Shown here: in pieces, positions 32,459 through 46,350 of the stretch
How positions within the stretch are numbered: position 1 is the first letter of the stretch
How the letters are laid out: every line of letters begins with the position of its first letter
Source: Tamarix chinensis
Taxonomy: Eukaryota; Streptophyta; Magnoliopsida; Caryophyllales; Tamaricaceae
DNA length: 64,000 bases
Direction of reading: 5' to 3'
Assembly: GCA_030549775.1 (NCBI GenBank)
Contig: CM060181.1
Span: 52,210,218 to 52,274,217 of the forward strand
The notes under the pieces: model-generated
Told to the model about the DNA's origin: nothing
What the model saw: only the letters and a program-made list of their open reading frames with translations
The model's database searches: none
Made by a program: the position numbers and the translations under genes

Positions 32459-35400
32459 TATAATACCCCCAATGTTTTAAGAAATGTGATTTATTTAGGG
32501 TGTCTATTATTGAAGGATAAATTTAATTATTTTGGTTATTTATCACAAATTTATAGAGATTTAAAACCCCTATTGTGTCTTTATAATGCTTTATTTTGAA
32601 TACTTTTTCCTTTCTTACATTATTATGTTTCATGAGACTTCCAAAACTCTTTTGGCCCTCAAAATGTTGTAAAATTATTCTCTATTGTATATATTTAATA
32701 TCCTCATATTTATTTGAGTTTCCTAGGCTTTTTCAAAATGTTAGCTTAAGTTGTTGGTAAAAAGATACTTACCCCAATTATTTTTTCTTTAGTGTTTTGA
32801 GCCTCTTGAAGCTATTTCTAGTTATGTATATTTCATGAAAAGTGGGATGTCATATTATTTTCTTATTCATGAGGCAATCATGATATAAAAATATTCCATT
32901 TTATCCATATCAAATTTATAGTATTGTAGATATTATTCGACATGTATACATTATCATATCCAATTTTTCTTCCATCGTTCACACTTAAACATTTTGAGAA
33001 TGATTTATAGCCATTAATTATTGATATTTATGGATGTAAATCACCCATTTGGATCCCTTGGTATATCACCACCTCCACTTGTTGTGGTAAATTTGGGGTT
33101 TTTCTCTTTAAGCACCATTTTACCATTTTCCCTTTATACACTACATTATGTTTTCAAAATTCTATGTTTATTATCTTCCAATAATGTAATTTGGTTGACA
33201 GAAATCTTTGGAGACTTCTAGTTAGATCAAATTGGTGGATCTTCATATCCTTATAGTGTCAAATATTTTACAAAAATATCTTATGAAAACTTAAGCCTTT
33301 AGTCTTCAACTCTTACAAACATTTGGCTAATTATTCTTTTCTTTCTCCCTCCCCACCTTAACCTTTTTCTCCTTTTCACCTCTCAATTTCACGGCTTTCA
33401 TGGCATTAACTACAATTTTATAAGCTTGATCTTGCTTCCACACTTTAAGGATAAGTTCATTGATCCTCACCTTTAATTCTTTCTACTTTTTATGATTTTT
33501 GAGAGCTTGTTTTCCTAATATTTTATATCATTGTTCTAGGTTTTATCTTACCATTTTATCAATGATAAATCTTAATACTAGAGGTAAAAATCTAAACCCT
33601 TAAGTAAATATAATAAATATGTGTTATATGCTTTGGTTTCAATATTAGCATGATCTTTTGGTGGGTTGTGATGGTTTGGCCTTTTTACCATAATTTGTGA
33701 TGTGAGGCTTTTTGATTCTTTTTTTGATTTTTTAAGTTTAGGTTACCATGTTAATATTAGTAAATTGTATATGAACTTTGATATATACCATGATATTATG
33801 TAATTATCCTAAAATTAACTTAATTTTTATTTAACATTTGAATGATTTAAGTTTTTTATCCTACTATTTTATAAAATTGATAATACCATGTTCTAGGTTG
33901 TAATTATAGATAAATGTTTATTTATGACAAGCTCTAATTTGAGTAAGTTTACATGCACTACTTTAGGGGTTAAGTTTTAGATGGTTTAGATATTCATGAT
34001 CATGTTCATCATGGCCTTCACGTTCTTTAAAATTTTAAAACTGTTCTTAGATAATGTTGCCTTAATGATCATAAGTAGGGTTTAATCTTGTATTCATCAT
34101 TTTTTAGTAGGTAAATATTAAAATTACTAAAATACCCATAAAGGCTTTAATGTGCTTTAAGAGTCAAATGTTAACCTCAACATTTGACATTTGATAATTT
34201 TACCTTCATAAATTGTAATTGATAGTGAATAGTAAAATCTTGAAAATAGTAACTCCAAATAATAAAATATTTTTATTAGTTTTTATTTTTAAGCTTATTA
34301 GTATAAAGTATTATTTCCCATTATTAGTGAATAGTATTTTTGATAAATAGAAAATTTTTCTAAATTTTATATAAGACCTTGTTTTGAGTTAGTTAATCTA
34401 GATATATCTAAGTTTTTTGGAATTTTTTATCATAATTTTTAATTTTTTTATCCTAGTTTGGAGTTATCTAAAATTTGGCACATATTTTTTACATTTAAAG
34501 TATATATTGGACATGGATTTTTCAATAGTGAATAAATGAGGTTTGAATGGCCTTAACCAACTAGTAGTTGACTTCTAAATCAATGCAGGAGTAATTGTTG
34601 ATTTGTTATGTGTGGTCTTTTGTAATATTTGGTGAATAATAAATTATTATTGAATAAAACCCTAATTATTAAAGTGGAAGATCTCGAGTTGGGAGTGGGA
34701 TACTCTTTAGGGTTAGCTACCAAGAAATGAGGTTAAAATTCTCAATTAGGTTTGGTTTCATTGGTGTGCCTTAATACCTCAGTAAGCCCCTAGTATAATC
34801 TATAGGTGACGTATGAGCCTTATAGGAGATGTGGATATATAAAGATTACGTGATCAAGGATGGGACTATATTACGCTTCTTAGAGAGCACTAGTATGGCT
34901 AAGTTATCTTAGTATCTTAGGGTTAAATTGTTGGGAGGGTGCTAGTTTCATGTCACTTTATTACTAGTGTATATTACCATCTTTGAGTTACATCGGTATG
35001 ATCGAGGTATATTATGATCATCAAGTTACAAGTTTTGGATCCCTCTTAAGTGAAAAATAAAGTTAATTTGATTATGTAGTTGGGTTTCGCATGTTGTGGG
35101 GACATTGATAGTTACATTTGGGTAATACCATTGTTTTTGTGTTGGTAGTTGCATTATGTGCACTACATATGTTGTGGAGATGTCGATAGTTATCACTCCA
35201 TACTATAATTATAACTATTTTGGTAGGGTTATCATGTGCACTACCCTTATATTGCGTGTTGTTATATATATATATATATTATCTTGAATTTACACATGCG
35301 CTTATTCTGTTGTATTATGTGAGAATAATTTGCTCTTAGTATGTTAGGGTTAATGCACATGATGTGAATGTGTGCCCTAGTGGTGTATCATGTTAGGTTA

Positions 35401-35862
35401 TTACCATGTTATCATTGCATGTGAGTATGTCTTAATGAACACGTTGTTTGTTGAGGATTAGAAATGTTTACTCAATACTTTTGTAATGAACATATTATTG
35501 TTTAGAGTTTTTAAATGTAGGTGATTTGGATACTATTGGAGCTTTAGTGCAATTTAGAGAGTAGAGTTTATTTGGTGTTTTGTTCCTTGTTGTGACTTTT
35601 TTGTTTTTGGTTCTAGTTGGTGTGATCTAACTTTATGACTGTGTATTTAAAATTTTTAATGTAAAGAGTTTTAATTGGCAACATAGTTCTTATTGTTTAA
35701 TGTTTTTTTTTCATTCCTAGTCTTCATCTTACATGGGCTAAGTGAACATGTGCACTTTTTCTAATGATATATGTGGTAGTAATATTCCTCGTATTTGGTT
35801 TTTGATTTTATATTGTACTTTTAAAATGAAAATTTTATGTTGAGAAATATGGGGATGCTACA
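32459..35862 (+). repeat. LTR B1 (3404 bp)
   Basis: Starts TATAATACCCCCAATGTTTT (first G changed to A) and ends GGGGATGCTACA. It is uninterrupted and serves as reference for B2 and B3: GTTTGGTTATTTATCACA, GAAGATCTCGAGTTGGGA, GGTTACAAGTTTTGGATCCC and other blocks recur in order in the others. A TA run lies at 35264-35279. Confidence 0.8.
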
Positions 35863-36546
35863 AGTTGGTATTAAACCTTTTGGTTTTTTGAAAATCTTTA
35901 TTTGTTTTTGAGATTTGATTTTCATTATCCTAAGTGTTTGTAAGTCTTCTATTTGGTTTTGGGAAAAATCATATTATGCTTGTGAGGATCATGAGAATTG
36001 TTTGGCCCTATCTTTGGTCTTATGGTTGGTCTATTAAGATTTTAGTTTTGAAGTTTTGTTGAGTACCTTGGTCAATATTGGCACTTGAAGTTTAGTTTCA
36101 TCTTATATGATCCTAGATTTAAGGAAAACCCATTCCCCTAGTTAACTTTGCTTGATTTTGAGTGCCCTACATTATATAATTGATGTTTATATGGTTAAGG
36201 TGCTTAGGATTAATTGAGTAATTTATGAGATTAGCATGATGAATATAAAATGTTTGGGATGAATAGGATTTTGAGTACTATTAGTGCTAGGTGGAAGATT
36301 TGGTAAGATACAAGTTTTGAGGATTCCATTTGATAAGAGGGGGATAAGTACGGAATGTTTGAATTTAGTGATTAGTGTGGTTGTTTAACCTTATAAGAGT
36401 TATTCTGAGATGTATGAGATGATTTTGTAGAAATAGTTATTGATGTTAAGACTAAGATAAGTGTCCTGTGATCTATGTTAGTAGCTTGTTGGTTTTGTCA
36501 TTTTGGTCAAACTTTAGAGATCAAGTCTCTTTGAACATGGTTTTGG
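35863..36546 (+). other. Internal region 1 of element B, non-coding
   Basis: Begins AGTTGGTATTAAACC, a diverged Met-type primer site (35866-35877), and ends just before LTR B2. It aligns over its length with 40411-41060 (shared GAGTA-CTTGGTCAATATTGGCA, TAGTTAACTTTRCTT, AGTGTGGTTGTTT). No open frame above about 60 codons. Confidence 0.75.
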
Positions 36547-39500
36547 TGTAATACTCCTATATTTTGAGAGAATTGAGTTGTTTAGGATCTTTATTAGTGG
36601 AGGTCAAACTTTAATAGTTTGGTTATTTATCACATCTTTATAGATTTTTAAAACCGACTAACATTCTCAGAACATTTCAATATGAAATCTTTATCCTATC
36701 TTATGTGATGTAGGAGAAGAAGGTCAAGACTTATCACTTGTTATTATGGAGCCTTTTGTCCTTTACTTAGAGAGAATACCTTATGAATTTGAAGATAAAA
36801 GATGACTATATTGCTAGTTACTGACGAAACTTACAAAATGAACCACTAGCTAGAGAGACATGTGCATGGCAAGCATGGGTTGCATGAGAAAATTTTTTAA
36901 GACTTAATGGCGTGTTTTTACATTTATTTTTAATTATTTTCATTATAACTGGTTGGAGCATAAAGTAGCTTCTCAAGGGGATTCTATCTTATAGGGTTTA
37001 TCTTTTAAGATGTGCTTAGAGTGAGGAACAAGACATTGCATGGTGTTCATTAGATCATATTTTTATTCCTAATTAATTGGAATTATCTTGTAATGTTGAG
37101 GAGGTTAAAATAGGCTATAAAAGCCTTAGGGTTACACATTCATATGCATAACCAATTTAAATGAACATACAAATTGTTCTTTATTTGAATTATGTGTGAG
37201 TTATTCTCAATTATAATCAATTATGTGTGAATTATTATTATTGAAACCCTTAATCTCTTTTTTTTGTGTGAATTAGAGGTTTCTAAACCCATACATAACC
37301 CACACCAATCTTTAACCCTAGCCACCATTTTCAATATAACATTCATCATCTTCAACTGACGCTTCTTACTTAATTCTACCTATTCTATATCCAAACCTTA
37401 GATAATAATTCTATTATTATCATATGTTCATCATATCCATATCATACTCGAAATATCTTCATCAATTTATCATCATCACAATCTTTCATCATCATCTTCT
37501 TCATCCCACATCTAAAATCCTAATCTTAAACCCTAACCCTAACTTATAAAACTTATCACCCCAAAACCCTAAATATTTGACCATCATCTTTCTTAATCTA
37601 TCATCACCGAATTTTTATCATCATATTCAAACCTTAACCAACCCATATTACCACCCAATTCATAAGTCCATAATCCTATACACATCATTATGTTTTTGTG
37701 TTTTGTGAGAATTTTGAGACTCTTCATATACTACATTAATTTCCTAAATTCTACCTTTATTCTTCTCCACTCATTTTCTTTTGTTGTGTGCAATATTGGG
37801 AGCCTTCATTCTAGCTCAACTTGGTGGCTCCCCTCCCCTCTTTTGAGCCTTAGATAGTTAACAAAAATATCTTATGAAAGCTTAAGCCTTAAGTCTTCCA
37901 AACTAAAAATGGGCCATTATTCTTTTTATTGCTTCATCATCATCATCAAAACCTTTATCTCTTCTTCTCACCTCAATTTGGTGGCTTCATGGCTATTGGC
38001 ACCTTTGTTGATGATTGACATTGATTCTAAACTTTCAGAATAATACCTTAATCCTTCCCCATCAATTCTTTCTCATTTGTTATGAATTTTAAGAGTTCAA
38101 TTCCCTAATCTTTTCTATGGTTGTTCTCATTTGTAATTTAACATTTTCTTAATGATAAATCTTGGGATTGAAGGTAAAGCTTCGAGTCCCTAAGTAAATA
38201 GAATTGATACATGCTATATGCTTTGGTTTCAAGATTAGCATGCTTTTTTTTCGTAGGTTGTGGTGGTTTAGCCATTTGGCCATAAATTGTGATTTGGGAA
38301 TTTATGGTTCTCTTGTTGTTTTGTCAAATTGATGATACAATCTTAGTAAATTGTAGATCTACTTTACTATATACCATAATATGATGTAATTATCCTATAA
38401 TTGAGTTATGGTTGAATTAATTTTTGAATGATTTAGGGAGTTTTTTTTATCCTAAGGTTTTCTTATGAAATTGATTATACTATGTTGTAGGTTATAATTT
38501 GTAGATTAATTTTCATATATGACAAGCTTTAATTGGAGTAATTTTGCATGCCATAATTTATCGTTGAAATTTTAGTAGGTTTAGATATTCATAATCATGA
38601 TCTTTATGTTCCTTATGTTCTTTATAATTTTTAGAGTGTTATTGACTAATGATGTCCTAATTTCTATAATTAGGATTTAATCTTTTTTTCATCATATTTT
38701 TTTTTTAAAAAATATAAAAGGACTAAAATATCCCTAAAAGGCTTTAATAAATTTTAAGAGTCAAAGTTGACCTCAATCTTTGATACTTGACCATCTTACC
38801 AATTTGAATAGTAAACTGAGTGAGAATAGAAAATTTTGATGAATAGTAATAAGAGTTAATAAAATATTTTTTATTAATTTTTTAAGCCTTTTAGTATAAA
38901 ATGACTCCTCTTTTTTTTTTGTGAATAGTAATTTTATGAATAGTGAGTTTTTTCAAATTTGACATGTGACCTTATTTTAACTTGGTTTGGCCAAATATAC
39001 CTAAGTTTTTTTTGTTGATTTTTTCCTAGTGGTAAAAAAGATAAATTTGGTGTTTTTACCATGGTTTGGAGATATCTAAACCTTCAGTGTGGGTTTCAAA
39101 TCTTTAAAGTGTATTTTGGTCATTGATTGACCTTTGCTAAAGGGTAGTTGGTTTTTGAATAATTTTTTAATGACTTGTTGAGTTTTTATGTATGTTCCTT
39201 TGAATTCCTTGGTGAATAATGAATAATTATTGGTTAAAATCGTAATTATTAAAGTGGAAGATCTCAAACTAGGACTTGAATGCTAGATTTATTTTGGTTA
39301 GACTAGTGTACCTTAGTGTCCTATTGAGACCCTAATATATTTTATAAATGACCTATAGTCCCTACAAGGACTATCGATACTTGAGGATTATATGAATGAG
39401 GATGGGAGGGCACTATGATCCCTAGAGAGCACCATTATGATTGAGGTATTTTATTATCGTCGGGTTACATGGTTAGGTGGGTCATAATATTATGTAACTT

Positions 39501-40410
39501 CATGATTGGTGTATCTTAGGATCTCTAGGTTACACTAGTGTGACCAGAGTATCTTAGTAGCCTTAGGTTACAAGTTTTGGATCCCTCTTAAGTAATAAGT
39601 AAAGTTGATTTGGCTATGTTGTTTGGTTTACATATCATGGAGATGTTGGTATTTACCTATGTATACTACCATTACTTTTATGTTGGTAGTTACATTATGT
39701 ACACTACCTATGTTGTAGAGATTTCAATAGCTATCATGGTATACTACCATTATTAATATTTTTGTAGGAGCATTATGTACACTATCCTTGTATTATATAT
39801 TGGTACATGTATTATCTTGAGTTTACACATGAGCTTGTTATGTTGTGTAGTGTGAGTATGGTGTGCTATGAGTAAATTAGGATTATGTACACAATGTTAC
39901 CTGTGAGAGCATCGTTATCTATTATAGTGGATGTGTGTCCTATTAATGTACCATGTTGTTATTATATGTGAGTATGTTTTGATAAACATGATATTTTTTT
40001 GAGGGTTAGTTGTGTTTATTTTGTGCTTTTATACTAAGCATATTATTTTTTGGTTGTTTTAGGTGTTAGTGATAAGGATATTATTGGACCTTGAGTTGTA
40101 GTTAGAGAGTATGGCTTTTTCTACTATTTTTGTTCCCTATCGCAACTTTGCAGATTTTGGTTTTAGTTGGTGTGATTCAACTTTGCAATCATGTAATATG
40201 ATTTTGTAATGTAATGAGCTTTACTTGGTAACATTTTTCTTGTTGTTTAATGTTTCTTGTTATTTAGTTATGCATCTACCATATCCTAGGTGAATGTACA
40301 AAACTTTCCTCATTATATATGTGTTAGTAGCATCCCTCATTTTTTGTTTTCCCTTCTACATTATACTTTTAAAACAAATATTCAAAATTGAGAAAAATGG
40401 GAATATTAAA
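36547..40410 (+). repeat. LTR B2 (with D1 inside)
   Basis: Starts TGTAATACTCCTATATTTTG and ends GGGAATATTAAA, where B1 has GGGGATGCTACA. Without D1 it is about 2.9 kb, some 0.5 kb shorter than B1. Order of shared blocks is kept. Confidence 0.8.
36706..37687 (+). mobile_element. Solo LTR 'D1' (982 bp)
   Basis: TGATGTAGGAG...ACACATCA, flanked by a perfect 5-bp duplication TTATG (36701-36705 and 37688-37692). It contains TATAAAAG (37115-37122), then a plant telo-box-like AAACCCTAACCCTAA (37528-37542) in a CATCATC-rich region. It matches D2 end to end. The ends are those of the Gypsy-2 LTR group. Confidence 0.9.
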
Positions 40411-41060
40411 AGTTAGCTTCATGATCATAAGTGTTTAAAATATTCTCCATGATTTTGAGAAAAACCATATTATCCATGTATGGATCCTAAATTGGGAATT
40501 ATTTGGATTGATCTTCAATACTATGGTTAGTGTATTAAAAGTTTAGTTGTTATGTATTATTGAGTATCTTGGTCAATATTGGCATTTGGGGTTTGGCTTG
40601 ATGTTATATGATCTTTGCTTTTGGGAAAACCTAAGGATGTCTTTTAAAAGGGCAGTACCCTTAGTTAACTTTACTTTGATTTGAGTATCTTAACTTATGG
40701 AATTGGTATTTAACTAGTTTAAGTCTTAATTATTGTTTGGGGAGTTTATGAGATTTCCTTGATGAATATCCTATGTTTGGGGTGATTAGGGTTTTGTGTA
40801 GTATTAGTGTTAGGTGGAAGATTAGGATTGATACGACTTTTGAGCATTGTGTTTGAGAAGTGGGGGAAAAAGTATAGTTTAAATATTGTAAATAGTGTGG
40901 TTGTTTGACCCTATGAAAGTTATTTTGCGATGTATGAGATGATCATGGAGAAATGAAGGTAAGAGAAATAGAAGTGGAATGTGATGTATATCCTTTTCTT
41001 GGTTATATTTGTCATTTATGACGGACTTCAGGCATAAGCTCTCTTTGAAAGGGTTAGTGG
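40411..41060 (+). other. Internal region 2 of element B, non-coding
   Basis: Homologous to internal region 1. The primer site is eroded (AGTTAGCTTCATG). It ends in GAAAGGGTTAGTGG, a weak polypurine tract, before LTR B3. No coding sequence. Confidence 0.75.
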
Positions 41061-41219
41061 TGTAATACCCTCAATGTTTTGGTAAATAAGAATTATTTAA
41101 TATTTTTATTAGTGGAGATTATATTTCATTAGTTTGTTGATTTATCACATCTTTATGTCATTTTAAAACCCAACTTTATTTCCAAAGCGCTTTGTTTTGA
41201 GTTGTTTGTCCTTTCTTAT
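41061..41219 (+). repeat. LTR B3, left part
   Basis: Starts TGTAATACCCTCAATGTTTTGG and follows B1 until CCTTTCTTAT, where Copia-1 enters. It resumes at 53586. Confidence 0.8.
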
Positions 41220-42868
41220 TGTTTACCTTATAGGTTAAACAATGTTATTATCCTTATCATGATAGCTAATATGTTTGCTTAAATTTTCATATACTATGAT
41301 TAATGAATAAATAGATCTAAACACACTTACTCAAATCATTTATCTAATGTGCAATTTAAAAGAACAATCAAGTTTCAAAGTAGAAGAAAATATCACGTGA
41401 AGACAACCAAGACTTAAGGTTCAAGGATCATATTTCTAAAGTCTTACATCTCTTGTAAAGAGTTAAGTTGAGAATTCCATATTTTGATCAAAACTCTTTA
41501 AAAAGGTTACAGTCATAGTAATTCAATTGGTCTTAAGATTGATCAACTGGTTCAATTTAACCAAGAGCATGAAATGAGTTAAACATAGAAGGATCAACTT
41601 GCACAACAATCAAATCGACTAGCATGGTAACCGATCGAATGGTTTAACCAATCAATTCACGTATTTAAATCTCGGAGAAAACCATTAATCTCTATTTAAA
41701 CTCATAAATTGGTTTTTTCCAAATAGATTACTTAGTTTGAGGAAACTAATCGACTCGGTTGACCAATCAGTCCATGGGTTTCACCCCAGAGAAAACCCAT
41801 TGATCTCTATATAAACTCATCATCTGATTTTTCCAAACTAATAGAATGGTTTGAGGAAATCAATTTACTGGTTTAACAAACCAGTTCATGGGTTTCACTT
41901 CTATAAAAACGAATATGTCATTGTTTAAAATAATTGATTGGATTTACCAAGCCAATCAACTATTTTCACGAACATATTGTATAGTTTACTAAACTATGAC
42001 ATTGTTCTAATAATAAGACCAAATGATTATTGTGCATAATTGATAAACTAGTTTCAATAAACTAATTGACTTATTTGTGTAACGATTCCTTTTTGTTTCT
42101 AGAGTGAACATAAATAGTTAAATTGTTTGAACCACTGATCAACTAGTTCAATTAGACCAACTAAACACTAATAAATAATTGTTGATTTTCTACCTGTTGG
42201 TTGATATAAATTTTTAAGGTTTATGTGTCTAACGGTTACATGGTGAAGATGAACCTTATAAATAAGCTCCCTCAACATTAAAGCTCTTTTAAATTTTCAA
42301 CACTATTCAATACCATTCACTATGCAATTAATCATCTACTTTTATACTCTTCAATTGCTCATTAAAACTATGTAAACTTTCAAATTCAAAGTTTTTAATG
42401 AAATATGTTCATTATTCACTTCTCTTAGCAATAATTATTCTTCAATTGTAATTTATTTTATTATATCTAGTTATATTACATCTCATCTAAATTTCTACAT
42501 TTCTATATCTTGTATTTTTGGTGAGAGTCAATTATAATCACAACCACCTTACAAAATTTATTGCAAAGAGGTTAGTGAGTATTTGCTTATCATTCTTGAG
42601 AGATTGTTTTATAGAAATTCTAGAGAAGAAAAATAGATCATGTAGTAAAACATCTCCTATAGGGTCATTCAGATTTTATGACTCATAAGTTAAGAGAAGA
42701 GTGATTATATAAAGAAAAAGACATGTTGCTATTCAAAATCTAGAAGGGATAACCTTTTTTAGTGGGTGTGGAGAGTAATTTTCTCCTGATCCAATCATCA
42801 TTGTGCATAAAATTTTATTTGTCATTTTCATTCCAAAAAATCCTATTAACCCTTTTAGGGTTCTTTTA
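41220..42868 (+). repeat. Copia-1 5' LTR
   Basis: Starts TGTTTACCTTATAGG, ends AGGGTTCTTTTA. Contains three ~114-bp units with CGACTGGTT dyads (about 41640-41990) and a TATAAATA box (42257-42264) followed by GCTCCCTCA. Confidence 0.85.
42257..42264 (+). promoter_or_regulatory. TATA box of Copia-1 5' LTR
   Basis: TATAAATA followed by AGCTCCCTCA, roughly two thirds into the LTR, the expected position for the U3/R promoter. It is downstream of the dyad-rich minisatellite. Confidence 0.65.
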
Positions 42869-42869
42869 A

Positions 42870-42882
42870 TTGGCATCAAATC
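42870..42882 (+). promoter_or_regulatory. Primer binding site of Copia-1
   Basis: TTGGCATCAAATC directly after the LTR resembles the Met-type site TTGGTATCAGAGC with three changes. Confidence 0.65.
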
Positions 42883-42933
42883 CTAGGTATCTCAAAAAGG
42901 ATTTAATAATTTAAGGTGAAAAAGATATACGAA

Positions 42934-44770
42934 TATAATGGACTCTATTTTCCTAAATGAAGGCATCTCCACAATAAAACCATAATTGTTAAATGGTGAA
43001 AAATTCACCTACTGGAAGAACATAATGATAATCTTCATCAAATCCCAAGATTATGACATGTGGTCAATGGTCACTAAAGGAACAATAAATATGACTAAAT
43101 AGTTCAATATTGAACTAGTGGAAAAGTTATGGGATGAGCTCGCCGATGCGGAAAAGATAAATATCACTCTTAACGACAAAAATCTTCATGATTTGTCAAT
43201 GTGGGCTTGGCTAAATAGAGTACTACCACATTCATTTGTGCTTCACTACAAAAGAGATATGGGATAAGCTTTTCCTCCTTATGAAAAGACAAAGCAAGTG
43301 AAGGATTAATGAATCACTTTTCACACTAGGGAGTATGAACTTTTTAGTATAAAACAATGTGGCAGCATCAACAACCTAACAAACCATTTCAATTCCATTA
43401 TCAACAATCTCAAAGCTTGTGGAAAAAAATCACTAAAGAAGAGCAAGTGATAAAGATCTTTCAAGGTCTTACAAATGAGTAGAGTCCAAATTTAAACCCC
43501 ATTGAAGATGCTAGAGGCTTAAAGAAGATGAGCATTGAAGAGCTCTTTGGGAATATCAAGATTCATCAATTAAATCTATAAGATGGACCAGATGAAGGAA
43601 AGAAGAAGTTTCTAGCTCTAAAAGCTTCATCTAGACATAATGAAATGATAAAATAAATGATAGAAAAAGGAGGCGATGAAGGTGAAGAGGAATCTCACAT
43701 GGGTGATGAAGAAGTGACATTTATAACCACTTAATTCAAAAGTTTCCTTTGGTCAAGAGAAAGGAGAAATGTAAGATTAGGAATTCCATCCTCAAGAAAC
43801 ATAAGGAGGCTTAGATAAGTCAACATGGATGATTAGGTCAAATGCTACAATTGTAGAAAATTTGAGCATTTTATTTGTGAGTGCTATGAGTTTAGAAATA
43901 ACATGGCTAAGAAAAACCCTACCTCCTTTGGTGAAAGCGAAGGCAAACCCTTCAATGAAGAGAAAAAAGTTACCAAACTTTATTTCATGGTTCTAGGGGA
44001 GGAATCATGAAGCTTTAACTCCTTCACAAGCTTTAATGATGATGACGACATTGATGAGGTACAATCCAACTCACTCTAATATTAGGATGATTTTCTATGT
44101 TTATTGCATGATTCCTTACTTAACAATGATAGCTTAACTAAAGAAAGAGATAAAATGAAGAAATTGATCAATCACATGAATGAACAACACACACTTCTAT
44201 TAAATGAAAATGGTCTTCTTGAATCTCATATGCTTCTTGTGAAATCTAAGCTCGATAAAAAGGTAATTGAATTTAATGTATAAAAGGATTTTAATAGCTA
44301 TGATCATAAGGTTAAGATAAATCAACTAGAATCTAAGATAGTTATCTATAAGCCAAATTTGATAAATTTGTTAATACTGCCTATACCTGCACTAAGAGTG
44401 AAGAAGGGTTGAATGTGTTGGTAGGTGCTCGATGGTATTTCATTGACTATGAGATCTTAGGCTATGGAGATAAGAACAAAACAAAACACCAAACACTATT
44501 TAGTTTTTTTGTATAAGCCTCCAAAGCTCATTATGTATATGCTTCTCCTACATCAAGTGATTATAATGTGTGTGGAAAATGTGGACATTTATCTATACGA
44601 TGTAGGCATTCCAAAAATGAAAAATTCATCTCTACTTATAAGAAATAGATTTTATGCAATATTTGTGGTAAATATGGTCATGTTTCTTCATCATGCATTT
44701 TTACTAAGAATGTTATGGTTGTTACAAAATTTAAGCAGGTATGGGTACCTAAGGGGACCATCCCACAAGA
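42934..44770 (+). pseudogene. Copia-1 gag with several zinc knuckles
   Basis: Gag begins around ATG 42940. 'GEKFTYWKNIMIIFIKSQDY' near 42992-43050 is the copia gag N-terminal pattern (F-x-G-x-N-Y-x-x-W). A good C-x2-C-x4-H-x4-C knuckle is at about 43848-43890 (CYNCRKFEHFICEC). A second (near 44562-44605) has Tyr for its first Cys, and a third (CNICGKYGHVSSSC) is at about 44657-44698. A Lys/Glu-rich coiled segment lies between (44130-44350). In-frame TAG/TAA codons occur throughout. The longest open piece is 44464-44775 in another frame. Confidence 0.75.
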
Positions 44771-44799
44771 ATTGAGAACTAATCTATTGAGGATTCATT

Positions 44800-45270
44800 A
44801 AAAGGATACCTATGCTTAATAGTCAAATTAAGGAGCCACAAGTGGTTCCTAGACACAAGATTCTCAAGACACATGATGGGTGATTAGACTATTCTCAACA
44901 AGATAACTCCATATGATTGTAGAAGCGTAACCTTTGGAGATAACTCAAAAGGAAATATTATCAACTTTGGTAGCATAAATATAGGTAACTTTAAACTCTG
45001 TATAAGGGATGTGTATTTGGTTGATGGCCTTAAGCACAATTTGATTGGCACTATTCAACTATATGATAAAGGGTTTCTAATTAAGTTCTTAAATTTGCAT
45101 TGCATAATTTCAAATGGATTCGATAAATCCATTATTTTCGTATGCCCATGCATTAACAATGAATACATGATTGAAGGTAAGTCAATAAAATTGCACAATG
45201 CATGTCTAAGTGCAATTAACAATGTTGTATGGTTGTGGTATAAGGCATTACACTTGGGAGCATAAACTTA
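44800..45270 (+). pseudogene. Copia-1 protease
   Basis: Near 44851 the frame reads 'WFLDTRFSRHMMGD', where SIRE proteases have Asp-Ser-Gly-Cys-Ser-Arg-His; Ser-Gly-Cys is changed to Thr-Arg-Phe, so the active site is lost. After a break, 45011-45265 is open and includes 'LVDGLKHNLIGTIQLYDKGF', the conserved C-terminal protease block. Confidence 0.75.
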
Positions 45271-46350
45271 TCAAACAAACTTTCTAGAAAAATACCTAGT
45301 GTATGCTCTTCCAAAGTTGAAATTTGCAAAAACAAATCTATTATATGACACACGTCAACAAGGAAAATAACATAGGGTTTCCCTTAAACCCAAAAATGTT
45401 GTGACCTCATCTCAACCACTTGAATTGTTGCAAATGGATCTAATTAGGGCTAATAGGATCCATAGTGTTAGTGGTGGTAGACATACGCTAGTCATTGTAG
45501 ATGATTACTCATGTTATACATAGATATTATTTCTCTCTACGAAATATAATGCTTTTAATATTTTTTTATGATTAATAAGAAAATTTAAGTAGAAAAGGGA
45601 ACTATGATCCACAATATATGGAGTGATAATGGAAAGGATTTTGAGAATACAACCTTCATGGATTTCTATAATCAAAATGACATGGCTCACAAATTCTTGA
45701 TGTAAAGGACACCACAAAAAAATAGTGTAGTGAAAAGGAAGAAAAAAACCTTAGAGGAGGTTGCGAGAACCATTCTATACAACTCCAAACTTCTTAAATA
45801 TTTTTCGCTGAATACATTTCCACCACAAACTATATAACGAATAGATTATTCATCTAAGCCATCTTAAAAAAGACTCTTTATGAGCTCTACAAAGATAAGA
45901 AACAAAATGTGTGTTACTTGCATGCATTTAGTTGGAAATGATATGCCTTTAATAATTGGGTAATTTTTACTCTAATGTGGATGAAGGTGTATTCATTGGT
46001 TATTCTTTATGTATTAAAGTTTACTAGATCTTCAATGTGTTAGTTGAAAAATGCATGCATGTTACTTTTGATAAATCTTTTTCAAGTGTGTAGAGTGATC
46101 AAGATGAATAAGTAGGTCCTTCCAACCAAGTTGAGAGACTGATGGAAAATGATGACAGGTAAAACATAGAAGAAGAAGAAGAAGATAAAGATCTTCCAAT
46201 TGATCAACAAGAGGATGAAGTGAGAAGGGATCTTATTAGTGAATTAAAATATGTCTGTGGACATCCAACAAGGGAAGTTGCAATGATATCCTCACTAGGT
46301 AAAATTTCTAATCATTTAACATTTCTATCTCAATGGAACTAGATTCTCAC
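45271..46350 (+). pseudogene. Copia-1 integrase
   Basis: 'LELLQMDLI' (about 45420) and 'TLVIVDDYSCYT' (about 45485-45520) give the start of the integrase core. 'AFNIFL' and the following Arg-Lys-Phe-Lys block continue it. The acidic linker before RT (46160-46225, Glu/Asp runs) is present. Many stops and frameshifts. Confidence 0.65.

Noticed and set aside
37528..37545. AAACCCTAACCCTAA as an interstitial telomere
   Set aside because: Only two units, and the same place in D2 has a variant form; it is a telo-box in an LTR leader, not telomeric DNA.
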